In this document: positions 53,701 to 60,540 of the stretch, piece by piece
Layout of the letters: each line of letters starts with the position of its first letter
Position numbering within the stretch: position 1 is the first letter of the stretch
Origin: Pseudomonas sp. BBP2017
Lineage (GTDB): Bacteria > Pseudomonadota > Gammaproteobacteria > Pseudomonadales > Pseudomonadaceae
Reading direction: 5' to 3'
NCBI RefSeq assembly: GCF_003024385.1
Contig: NZ_PVZN01000004.1
Coordinates: 124,001-188,000, forward strand
Length of the DNA: 64,000 nt
Program-made: the position numbers and the translations under genes
Notes under the pieces: generated by a model
What the model saw: only the letters and a program-made list of their open reading frames with translations
What the model was told of the DNA's origin: nothing
Databases searched by the model: none

Positions 53701-54606
53701 ATGAAACGATTTCTGACCACACTGCTGATCCTCGCCACCCTGCAAGGCTGCAGCCTGCGCGAACCGATGCCGGCCGAGCAGGACAGTGAAAGCCCGACGC
53801 TTACCCCGCGGGCCTCGACCTACTATGACCTGCTCAACATGCCGCGACCCAAGGGCCGGCTGATGGCGGTGGTGTATGGCTTCCGTGACCAGACCGGGCA
53901 ATACAAGCCAACCCCGGCCAGCTCATTCTCGACCAGCGTCACCCAAGGCGCGGCGAGCATGCTGATGGATGCCCTGCAGGCCAGTGGCTGGTTCGTGGTA
54001 TTGGAGCGCGAAGGACTGCAGAACCTGCTGACCGAGCGCAAGATCATCCGTGCGTCGCAGAAAAAGCCTGACACACCGGTGAACATCCAGGGTGAACTGC
54101 CACCGTTGCAGGCGGCCAACCTGATGCTTGAAGGCGGCATCATCGCCTACGACACCAACGTGCGCAGTGGCGGCGAAGGGGCGCGCTACCTGGGTATCGA
54201 TATCTCCCGCGAGTACCGGGTCGATCAGGTGTCGGTCAACCTGCGGGCAGTGGATGTGCGCAGCGGTCAGGTGCTGGCCAACGTCATGACCAGCAAGACC
54301 ATCTACTCGGTCGGGCGCAGCGCCGGGGTGTTCAAATTCATCGAGTTCAAGAAACTGCTAGAAGCCGAGGTCGGCTACACCACCAACGAGCCTGCGCAGC
54401 TGTGTGTGCTGTCGGCCATCGAATCGGCGGTGGGACATCTGCTGGCCCAAGGTATCGAGCGGCGCTTGTGGCAGGTGGCGGGCGATAGCAGCGGTGACAA
54501 TGCGACCCTGGACAAGTACCTGAGCCAGTATCAAACCCCGAGAGTGGGAGCAGGCAACATCGGTGGGCGCGGGCTTGCTGTGGGAACGGGCTTGCCCCGC
54601 GATTGA
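53701..54606 (+). CDS. csgG: Curli secretion channel lipoprotein CsgG with REP-derived C-terminus
   Basis: A 301-residue outer-membrane lipoprotein; lipobox LATLQGCS (Cys about 17). CsgG features include PRPKGRLMAVVYGFRDQTGQ, ASSFSTSVTQGAASMLMDAL, VLEREGLQNLLTERKI and the late VDVRSGQVLANVMTSKTI. E. coli CsgG ends soon after a stretch equivalent to SAIESAVGHLLAQGIERRLW. Here the last residues (GAGNIGGRGLAVGTGLPRD) are read out of REP-type sequence, and the stop lies inside the REP element. The extension is probably neutral. It is the last gene of the operon. Confidence 0.95.
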   Translation: MKRFLTTLLILATLQGCSLREPMPAEQDSESPTLTPRASTYYDLLNMPRPKGRLMAVVYGFRDQTGQYKPTPASSFSTSVTQGAASMLMDALQASGWFVVLEREGLQNLLTERKIIRASQKKPDTPVNIQGELPPLQAANLMLEGGIIAYDTNVRSGGEGARYLGIDISREYRVDQVSVNLRAVDVRSGQVLANVMTSKTIYSVGRSAGVFKFIEFKKLLEAEVGYTTNEPAQLCVLSAIESAVGHLLAQGIERRLWQVAGDSSGDNATLDKYLSQYQTPRVGAGNIGGRGLAVGTGLPRD

Positions 54607-54649
54607 GGCCTGGCAGCCACATCGCACCGCAGGGCAAGCCCGCTCCCAC
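54580..54649. repeat. REP element pair, overlapping the end of csgG
   Basis: gtgggaacgggcttgccccg (from 54580) and inverted ggcaagcccgctcccac (to 54649). A partial copy, gtgggagcaggcaac, is just upstream at about 54544. The csgG stop codon (54604-54606) lies within the first unit. Confidence 0.85.
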
Positions 54650-54674
54650 CAGGGGTATCTGCCCCACCCAATTG

Positions 54675-54920
54675 TCAGTGTGTCGGGCAGCCTTGTTCCT
54701 TGACGATCCGTTTGCTCGACGCCGGATACTTCGCCAGCTTCGCCGCCGCTCGCGGCGGTCGCTTGACCAGCTCACCCCCACAGTTGGGGCACTGGCCCTT
54801 GAGCTGACGCTCATTACAGTCCTTGCAAAATGTGCATTCGAACGAGCAGATCAGTGCATCCTGGCTGTCGCCGGGCAGGTCACAGCCGCAGCATTCACAG
54901 TTGGGGCGCAGTTCGAGCAT
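54675..54920 (-). CDS. DUF1272-type small zinc-ribbon-like protein
   Basis: An 81-residue protein with several cysteine pairs (CECCGCDLP, CSFECTFCKDC, CPNCGG) arranged as in DUF1272 proteins. The start MLELRPNCECC is diagnostic. It probably binds zinc; its function is unknown. It converges with csgG across the REP element. Confidence 0.9.
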   Translation of the reverse strand: MLELRPNCECCGCDLPGDSQDALICSFECTFCKDCNERQLKGQCPNCGGELVKRPPRAAAKLAKYPASSKRIVKEQGCPTH

Positions 54921-54933
54921 GGTCAGGTCCTCG

Positions 54934-55012
54934 GTCAGGGGCGATAGAGAGGGCCAAAGTCAATGGCCTGTATCTGTTGGAGAATACCACCAAGGTTATC
55001 GAGCCCGGCTGG
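54934..55012 (-). pseudogene. Decayed partial copy of the cobM 3' end
   Basis: The segment ggcctgtatctgttggagaa and following bases align with the last part of cobM at about 56829-56880 (ggcctgtacctgctggacaa). The final ...LYRP stop codon region (ggggcgatagagagggcc against cagggccgatagagatgggc) is also kept, with about 95 bases deleted between. It is far too short and damaged to function. It lies on the opposite side of the MFS gene from the intact cobM, in the same orientation. Confidence 0.65.
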
Positions 55013-55066
55013 GGCTTTCACACAATGTTTGGTTGATCCTGTTGCGGGTAGGAGGCCTCCTGCGTG

Positions 55067-55087
55067 ATAAGCGGAGCTTTCGCTTAT
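55067..55087. promoter_or_regulatory. Inverted repeat upstream of the MFS drug transporter
   Basis: ATAAGCG-GAGCTTT-CGCTTAT is a perfect 7-base inverted repeat 91 bases before ATG 55178; a palindrome AGGAGGCCTCCT lies at 55050-55061. Either could be a repressor operator or a hairpin. No regulator gene is adjacent. Confidence 0.35.
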
Positions 55088-55177
55088 TGCGATCTGGTGG
55101 CTAGTACCTACTATAGGGTCGAAGAAAAAATGTGAAATCTGATCGGCGCGTGGCGTCTACTCCGGGCAATTCTTTAA

Positions 55178-56713
55178 ATGTCATCGACAACTGAAGTAAA
55201 GCAACAAAGGCCGCGGTCCAAACGCTGGTTGGGTCTGGCCGTATTGATGCTGCCAGTATTACTGGTGACGGTGGATAACACGGTACTGGGGTTCGCGCTG
55301 CCGAAGATTGCCGAGGCACTGCACCCCACCGCCAGCCAGCAACTGTGGATGATCGATGCCTACTCGTTGGTTCTGGCCGGGCTGCTGGTGTCCATGGGCA
55401 GCCTGGGAGACCGGATAGGTCATCGTAAACTGCTGCTGACCGGCTCATTGGGTTTTGCCATCATCTCCGTCATGACGGCTTATTCCAGCAGTGCTGCGCA
55501 GTTGATCGGCGGACGGGCCTGTATGGGGATCTTTGGCGCCATGCTGATGCCTTCGACACTGGCATTGATCCGCTCGGTCTTCGAGGATCGGGAAGAGCGG
55601 CGCCTGGCCGTTGCTATCTGGGCGACAACTCTGACAGTGGGGTCGGCGCTCGGCCCCTTGATCGGAGGCGTACTGCTGGAATTTTTCAGTTGGGAAGCGA
55701 TCTTCCTGCTGGCAGTGCCGATACTGATACCACTGCTGATCCTCGGGCCGTGGTTATTGCCTGAGTCGGAGCCAGATGCGTCGGGCCCTCTCGATCTTTT
55801 GAGCATCCTGCAATCAATGGTCGCGCTAGGCGCGCTGGTCTATGGCATCAAGCACGTAGCCAGCGAAGGGGTGGACAGCCTGGCCATGGCTGCCTTTGCA
55901 ATCGGTACGGCAAGTGGCTGGCTGTTTGTACGGCGCCAGCTGCGCTTGCCAGTTCCGTTGATGGACCTGACGCTATTTCGCAACAAGACCTTCAGTGGCT
56001 CTGTCGCCATCAACCTGATGAGTCTGGCCTTCCTGATCGGCTTTGTCTTTTTCGCCACGCAGTTCTTGCAAATCGTTCTGCGCATGTCTGCGCTCAATGC
56101 CAGCTTGGCATTGGTGCCTGGACAAGTCCTGGCGATTATCGTGGGGATGCTGGTAGTACCGGTAGCCCAACGGGTTCTGGTGCCTGTGCTGATACCCGTC
56201 CTGCTAGCGTTTACCGGCGCCGCGTTTTTACTGGTTGCCAGCCTTGGCAGCAGCCTGACGGTCGTGGTTGTCGCCTTTGCCTTATTGAATATCGGCGTGG
56301 GGGCAATTGCCACGGTGTCCAATGACGTGATTCTGTCTGCGGCTCCACCCAGCAAGGCAGGTGCCGCATCAGCCATCAGCGAAACTGCCTATGAAGTGGG
56401 TGTGGTGCTTGGGACAGCGGTGCTGGGAGGCTTGGTTACCGCCCACTATCGTGGAGCTTTGCATTTGCCAGCGTTTCTTACACCTCTGCAAGAACGCCTC
56501 GCCAGCGAAACGCTGGCCGGCGCCCATGCTGTGGCGGCAACGCTGACCGGTGATCAGGCAAGCGAGCTGATGAGCATCGCCGGGAACGCATTTGAAGGAG
56601 GTATTGGCTTGATGTCATGGGTGACATTCGCCCTGGCAGTGATCGCGATCGCCATTGCCCGCTGGACGCTGAAAGCGAATCAGGCAAATCCTCAGCCAGA
56701 ACTGGGTTCGTAG
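55178..56713 (+). CDS. 14-TM MFS drug efflux transporter (SmvA/QacA-like, DHA2)
   Basis: A 511-residue protein with 14 hydrophobic segments. DHA2 markers are VDNTVLGFALPKIAEAL (motif D1-like), GDRIGHRKLLL (motif A) and ALGPLIGGVLLEFFSWEAIF (motif C). SmvA-type pumps export quaternary ammonium compounds and dyes; the substrate here is not known. No good ribosome site precedes the ATG. A cobM fragment before it and intact cobM after it suggest the gene arrived by insertion at the cobM end. Confidence 0.9.
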   Translation: MSSTTEVKQQRPRSKRWLGLAVLMLPVLLVTVDNTVLGFALPKIAEALHPTASQQLWMIDAYSLVLAGLLVSMGSLGDRIGHRKLLLTGSLGFAIISVMTAYSSSAAQLIGGRACMGIFGAMLMPSTLALIRSVFEDREERRLAVAIWATTLTVGSALGPLIGGVLLEFFSWEAIFLLAVPILIPLLILGPWLLPESEPDASGPLDLLSILQSMVALGALVYGIKHVASEGVDSLAMAAFAIGTASGWLFVRRQLRLPVPLMDLTLFRNKTFSGSVAINLMSLAFLIGFVFFATQFLQIVLRMSALNASLALVPGQVLAIIVGMLVVPVAQRVLVPVLIPVLLAFTGAAFLLVASLGSSLTVVVVAFALLNIGVGAIATVSNDVILSAAPPSKAGAASAISETAYEVGVVLGTAVLGGLVTAHYRGALHLPAFLTPLQERLASETLAGAHAVAATLTGDQASELMSIAGNAFEGGIGLMSWVTFALAVIAIAIARWTLKANQANPQPELGS

Positions 56714-56720
56714 AAGCTTG

Positions 56721-57467
56721 TCAGGGCCGATAGAGATGGGCATGGCTGGCGCGGTACAGCGCCGACTCGGAAAAACTGTCGCTGGCCAATACCTGTCCGA
56801 CCAGGATCAGTGCGGTACGGCGAAAGCCCTTGGCCTGTACCTGCTGGACAATACCATCAAGGGTATCGAGCACCCAGTCCTGGTCCGGCCAGGTGGCACG
56901 ATGGACCACCGCAATCGGGCAATCGCCGCCGTAATGCGGGCGCAGTTCCGCGACGATCTTGTCCAGGTGCTTGACCCCCAGGTGAATCGCCAGGGTGCTG
57001 CGATGGCGAGCGAGGTCGGCCAGTTGCTCGCCGGCGGGCATCGGTGACTTGTCGCCGTAACGGGTGAGGATCACGGTCTGGGCAATGTCCGGCAACGTCA
57101 GTTCGCAGCCGAGCAGGGCGGCGCTGGCCGCCACTGCGGTAACGCCCGGGACGATCTCGTAGGGAATGGCCAGTTCGCGCAGATAGCGAATCTGTTCACC
57201 GATGGCGCCGTACAAGCTGGGGTCGCCGCTGTGTACCCGGGCCACATCCTGGCCCTGGTCGTGCGCCTGTTTGATCGCCTCGATGATCTCTGCCAGATGC
57301 AGCTCGGCACTGTTGATCAGCGTCTCGGCGCAATGCCCTTCGAGCACGGCGGCTGGCACCAGGGAACCGGCATAGATGATCACCGGGCAGCGATGGATCA
57401 AGCGCTGGCCCTTGACGGTGATCAGCTCGGGATCGCCGGGGCCGGCACCGATGAAATAGACGGTCAT
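56721..57467 (-). CDS. cobM: Precorrin-4 C(11)-methyltransferase
   Basis: A 248-residue SAM-dependent methyltransferase of the aerobic cobalamin route. The N-terminal VYFIGAGPGDPELITVKG and the Gly-rich VHSGDPSLYGAIGEQ are the SAM-binding signatures of precorrin methyltransferases, and IYAGSLVP is CobM/CbiF-specific. It lies 27 bases downstream of cobE on the same strand under the cbtB-side cobalamin riboswitch. Its stop is 7 bases from the MFS gene stop. Confidence 0.95.
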   Translation of the reverse strand: MTVYFIGAGPGDPELITVKGQRLIHRCPVIIYAGSLVPAAVLEGHCAETLINSAELHLAEIIEAIKQAHDQGQDVARVHSGDPSLYGAIGEQIRYLRELAIPYEIVPGVTAVAASAALLGCELTLPDIAQTVILTRYGDKSPMPAGEQLADLARHRSTLAIHLGVKHLDKIVAELRPHYGGDCPIAVVHRATWPDQDWVLDTLDGIVQQVQAKGFRRTALILVGQVLASDSFSESALYRASHAHLYRP

Positions 57468-57494
57468 GCGGAGTCCTTGAAGAGAAAGCGCTGA

Positions 57495-57896
57495 TTATCC
57501 GCCAAAGCCAGTAGCCGTGGCCAATGCCAGGCTGGCGTTGGTCAGCAGGGTACGGGAAACGCGCAATCGTGCCGGGCCAGCAAAGTGTTCGGCCAAGGCC
57601 AGCGCCGCGCTTTCGGCGACGCCATAACAACCGCTGTGCTGGTAAGCAATGGCTGAACGATGGCTAAGGTGCTGTTCGAAGGCGGCCAGTTGCGTGGCAC
57701 TGAAGAACAGCAGGGGCACCTTGAGGCGCCGGGCCAGTTGTTGCAGCCCGGGCTCGTCGTGCTTGAGGTCGATACTGGCAAGGCCCGCGACAGATGCCAG
57801 CGGCAGGTCGTGAGCCTTGAGGGTCTGTTCCAGCAGGTTGCCCAGGGTCTCGACCGGGCAACCCCGTCGGCAACCGAGGCCGACGAACACTTGCAT
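57495..57896 (-). CDS. cobE: Cobalamin biosynthesis protein CobE (CbiG C-terminal domain)
   Basis: A 133-residue protein equal to the C-terminal domain of CbiG: VFVGLGCRRGCPVETL, SIDLKHDEPGLQQLA and SGCYGVAESAALAL. CobE is needed for efficient B12 formation but its exact role is not settled. It is 5 bases after cbtA. Confidence 0.93.
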   Translation of the reverse strand: MQVFVGLGCRRGCPVETLGNLLEQTLKAHDLPLASVAGLASIDLKHDEPGLQQLARRLKVPLLFFSATQLAAFEQHLSHRSAIAYQHSGCYGVAESAALALAEHFAGPARLRVSRTLLTNASLALATATGFGG

Positions 57897-57901
57897 GGGG
57901 T

Positions 57902-58594
57902 TCAGGCCTGGCTCGGACGACGGAACAGCCAGGCACTGATCAGGCCCAGGGCCAGCCAGAACGCGGCGTTGGTCAGCAGCGAAGCGATCTTGAACTCGGC
58001 TTCCAGGGCTTGCGGGGCAAGCATTGCATGCACTTCCGGTTGCGGCGCGCCAATCACATGGGGCAGCACCAGCAGCACCACGCCCAGCGCTTTAAGCAGC
58101 CAGTTGTGGGCGAACACGATCAACCCAAGCCCGACGGCGGTGGCGGCAGCGGTACCCACCCACCAGACCTGGCGTTGGGCCAGATCGGCTGCGGCGGTAC
58201 CCGGTAGCTCCGGTGGCAGGCCCAGGGTGGGGGCCAGACAGAACACGGCAAAACCACCCAGGCCCCACAGTGCGCCACTGACCACGCTGTTTGGCGCGCG
58301 CAGGGTATACAGCGCGGCCAGGATCAGGGCAAAGCCGACAGCGACCACCAGGTTACCGCCCATGGTCGACAGCACACGCTGCCAGCCGTCTTCTGGCGCC
58401 CAGGCTTCGCTGTCGTGGTGGTGATCGGCGGTCACACCAGGGGCATGTTCATGTGCTTCAACCGCTGGCGCTGCGCTTTCATAGGTTTCCGCCTGAAGAA
58501 TCAGCGGCGCGGCCCAGAAGCTTTGCAGCAGGGTCAGCAACAGGGCGGCCAGCAGGCCGGCAAACCCAGCGGTACTGGCAATACGCTTGATCAT
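57902..58594 (-). CDS. cbtA: Cobalt transporter subunit CbtA
   Basis: A 230-residue membrane protein with about 5-6 hydrophobic segments and a His-rich periplasmic loop (HEHAPGVTADHHHDSE, about 48-64) that could bind Co2+. FIKRIASTAG-like start and GGFAVFCLAPTLGLPPELPG are characteristic of CbtA. ATG 58594 is preferred to longer in-frame starts that would overlap cbtB. It works with CbtB as a B12-regulated cobalt importer. Confidence 0.92.
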   Translation of the reverse strand: MIKRIASTAGFAGLLAALLLTLLQSFWAAPLILQAETYESAAPAVEAHEHAPGVTADHHHDSEAWAPEDGWQRVLSTMGGNLVVAVGFALILAALYTLRAPNSVVSGALWGLGGFAVFCLAPTLGLPPELPGTAAADLAQRQVWWVGTAAATAVGLGLIVFAHNWLLKALGVVLLVLPHVIGAPQPEVHAMLAPQALEAEFKIASLLTNAAFWLALGLISAWLFRRPSQA

Positions 58595-58604
58595 CGGACG
58601 GCAC

Positions 58605-58790
58605 TCAGTGGCAAGGGAAGGCGGCGCTGTGGCGGGTATCGTGGGCAGCGTTGTGCACCGCTTCGATAGGCGAGAAACCGGCGAAGTAGACCAGGCACAG
58701 GCCCAGCAGCGAGGCACCTACGGCAACCAGCAGGCGCTGGCTGAGGCTTGAAGGGGTAACGGCTGAGTGACTGGCGGTACTGATAGGCAT
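58605..58790 (-). CDS. cbtB: Cobalt transporter subunit CbtB
   Basis: A 61-residue single-TM protein (TM about 20-41) with the conserved C-terminal histidines HNAAHDTRHSAAFPCH, the CbtB hallmark. ATG 58790 has AGGAAA upstream. It is the first gene behind the minus-strand cobalamin riboswitch and 10 bases from cbtA. Confidence 0.92.
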   Translation of the reverse strand: MPISTASHSAVTPSSLSQRLLVAVGASLLGLCLVYFAGFSPIEAVHNAAHDTRHSAAFPCH

Positions 58791-58903
58791 GGCGCTTTCC
58801 TCTTGGTGTTGTTCAGCAACAGGCAAGCGCAAGAAACCCCTGTACGGAACTCGCCCAGGGGTTGCAACAGCGCCCGCCCACCGCGGGTTTGTCAGATCAG
58901 TGT

Positions 58904-59104
58904 TGGGCCGGTCTCCGGGCTGGCGAGGGCTGAAAGAGTGCTCAGCCAAGGGCGTCACCTTCCCATGCCGGACGACAGGCACAGTGGTTCTGACGCTTTT
59001 CTCACTTACCGTTGCGGGGGCAGCACCGGACTTGTCGTACATCACTAATAGAAGGTGTACGACGCACCGGTTTCCCAGTTTCACCCTGTCAAGGGCACCC
59101 AAAC
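58904..59104 (-). promoter_or_regulatory. Cobalamin riboswitch of the cbtB-cbtA-cobE-cobM operon
   Basis: On the minus strand the B12 box reads AGCCCGGAGACCGGCC (58906-58921), preceded by GCTGCCCCCGCAACGGTAAG and, at the 5' end, the GGTGAAACTGGGAA/ACCGGTGCG elements of the adenosylcobalamin aptamer. About 115 bases separate the box from cbtB. It should repress cobalt uptake and cobalamin genes when B12 is present. Confidence 0.93.
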
Positions 59105-59189
59105 GAATGGTGCTAGCAAATCACGGGCGAAGGCAGGCGTCAATCGTGACAGCAGTTGACCGCTCACCGGGCACTGCGTAGCCTAGCCG
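59105..59189. promoter_or_regulatory. Divergent promoter region between two cobalamin riboswitches
   Basis: These 85 bases separate the two aptamers and must hold the divergent promoters. I could not pick clear -35/-10 pairs. Confidence 0.4.
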
Positions 59190-59385
59190 CTTCGAGGTTC
59201 TTCGGCGTTGGCCGAAGCTAAGACGGGAACACGGTTAAAGCCGTGGCTGCCCCCGCAACTGTAAGCATTGAAAGGTTCGACACAGCCACTGCGTCCCTGC
59301 GGGAAGGCGTCGTTCGACTGGCCTCTGGCCGGTGCAATGCAAGCCAGGAGACCTGCCTCGAACAGCTTCTGACATAAACCGGGCG
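59190..59385 (+). promoter_or_regulatory. Cobalamin riboswitch of the cobW-cobN operon
   Basis: The plus strand shows GACGGGAACACGGTTAAAGCCGTGGCTGCCCCCGC-type core (about 59221-59260) and the B12 box AAGCCAGGAGACCTGCCT (59341-59358), about 110 bases before cobW. It is a separate aptamer, not the mirror of the minus-strand one. Confidence 0.93.
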
Positions 59386-59469
59386 GGGTGATCCGGTGGC
59401 GAACGCGCCCAGGTATTGATGCCTGTGGCTCTCGTCCCGCATGCCCGCCACCTTGCCAAAGGGCATCCG

Positions 59470-60537
59470 ATGAAAACACTGGCCAAACTCCCCGTCACCA
59501 TCGTTACCGGCTTCCTCGGTTCGGGCAAAACCACGCTGCTGCGGCATATGCTCGACAACGCCCAGGGCCGGCGCATCGCGGTGATCGTCAACGAGTTCGG
59601 CGAGCTGGGCATCGACGGCGAGATCCTCAAGCAATGCAGCATCGGTTGCACTGAAGAAGAGGCCAGCGGCCGCGTCTATGAACTGGCCAACGGCTGCCTG
59701 TGCTGCACCGTGCAGGAAGAGTTCTTCCCGGTGATGTGTGAGCTGGTGGCCCGCCGTGGCGATCTCGACCACATCCTCATCGAAACCAGTGGTCTGGCGC
59801 TGCCCAAACCACTGGTGCAGGCCTTCCAGTGGCCAGAAATCCGCAACGCTTGCACGGTTGACGCGGTGATTACCGTGGTCGACAGCCCGGCCGTGGCCGC
59901 AGGCACCTTTGCTGCTTACCCAGAGCAGGTCGATGCCCAGCGCAAACTCGACCCGAACCTGGACCACGAGTCGCCATTGCACGAACTGTTCGCCGACCAG
60001 TTGGCCAGTGCCGACCTGGTGGTGCTGAACAAGGCTGACCTGATTGGCGCCGATGATCTGGCCAAGGTCCGCGCCGAAGTGCAGGAAGAGCTGCCGCCAG
60101 CGGTCAAGGTGATCGAAGCCAGCAGCGGCCGTCTGCCGCTGGAAGTGTTGTTGGGCCTGGGCGCCGAATCGGAAGCGCATATCGATGGCCGTCGTACTCA
60201 CCACGATTCGCACCATGATGGCGATGACCACGACGATCATGACCACGATGCCTTCGACTCGATCTCCATCGAGCTGCCCGAAGCCGACGAGAGCCTGCTG
60301 CTCGATGCCTTGACCCAACTGGTGGTGCAGCACGGCATTCTGCGGGTCAAAGGATTTGCGGCAGTGCCTGGCAAACCGATGCGTTTGCTGATTCAGGGCG
60401 TGGGCACCCGCTTCGATAGACACTTCGACCGTGCCTGGCGCAGTGAAGAACCGCGCACCACGCGCCTGGTGCTGATTGGTCAGGAACTCAACGCGGCGCA
60501 ACTTGAAGCGAGCCTGCGCGCCGCCCTGAGCGCCTGA
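59470..60537 (+). CDS. cobW: Cobalamin-synthesis GTPase CobW
   Basis: A 355-residue G3E GTPase/metallochaperone: Walker A GFLGSGKTTLL (about 14-24), the metal-site motif CLCC in ELANGCLCCTV (about 76-79), NKAD guanine motif (VVLNKADLI) and a long His/Asp-rich run (about 240-260) before the C-terminal CobW domain. It is thought to supply Co2+ to the CobNST chelatase, and cobN follows 3 bases after its stop. ATG 59470 follows the riboswitch and puts the GTPase fold at the start. Confidence 0.95.
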   Translation: MKTLAKLPVTIVTGFLGSGKTTLLRHMLDNAQGRRIAVIVNEFGELGIDGEILKQCSIGCTEEEASGRVYELANGCLCCTVQEEFFPVMCELVARRGDLDHILIETSGLALPKPLVQAFQWPEIRNACTVDAVITVVDSPAVAAGTFAAYPEQVDAQRKLDPNLDHESPLHELFADQLASADLVVLNKADLIGADDLAKVRAEVQEELPPAVKVIEASSGRLPLEVLLGLGAESEAHIDGRRTHHDSHHDGDDHDDHDHDAFDSISIELPEADESLLLDALTQLVVQHGILRVKGFAAVPGKPMRLLIQGVGTRFDRHFDRAWRSEEPRTTRLVLIGQELNAAQLEASLRAALSA

Positions 60538-60540
60538 TCC

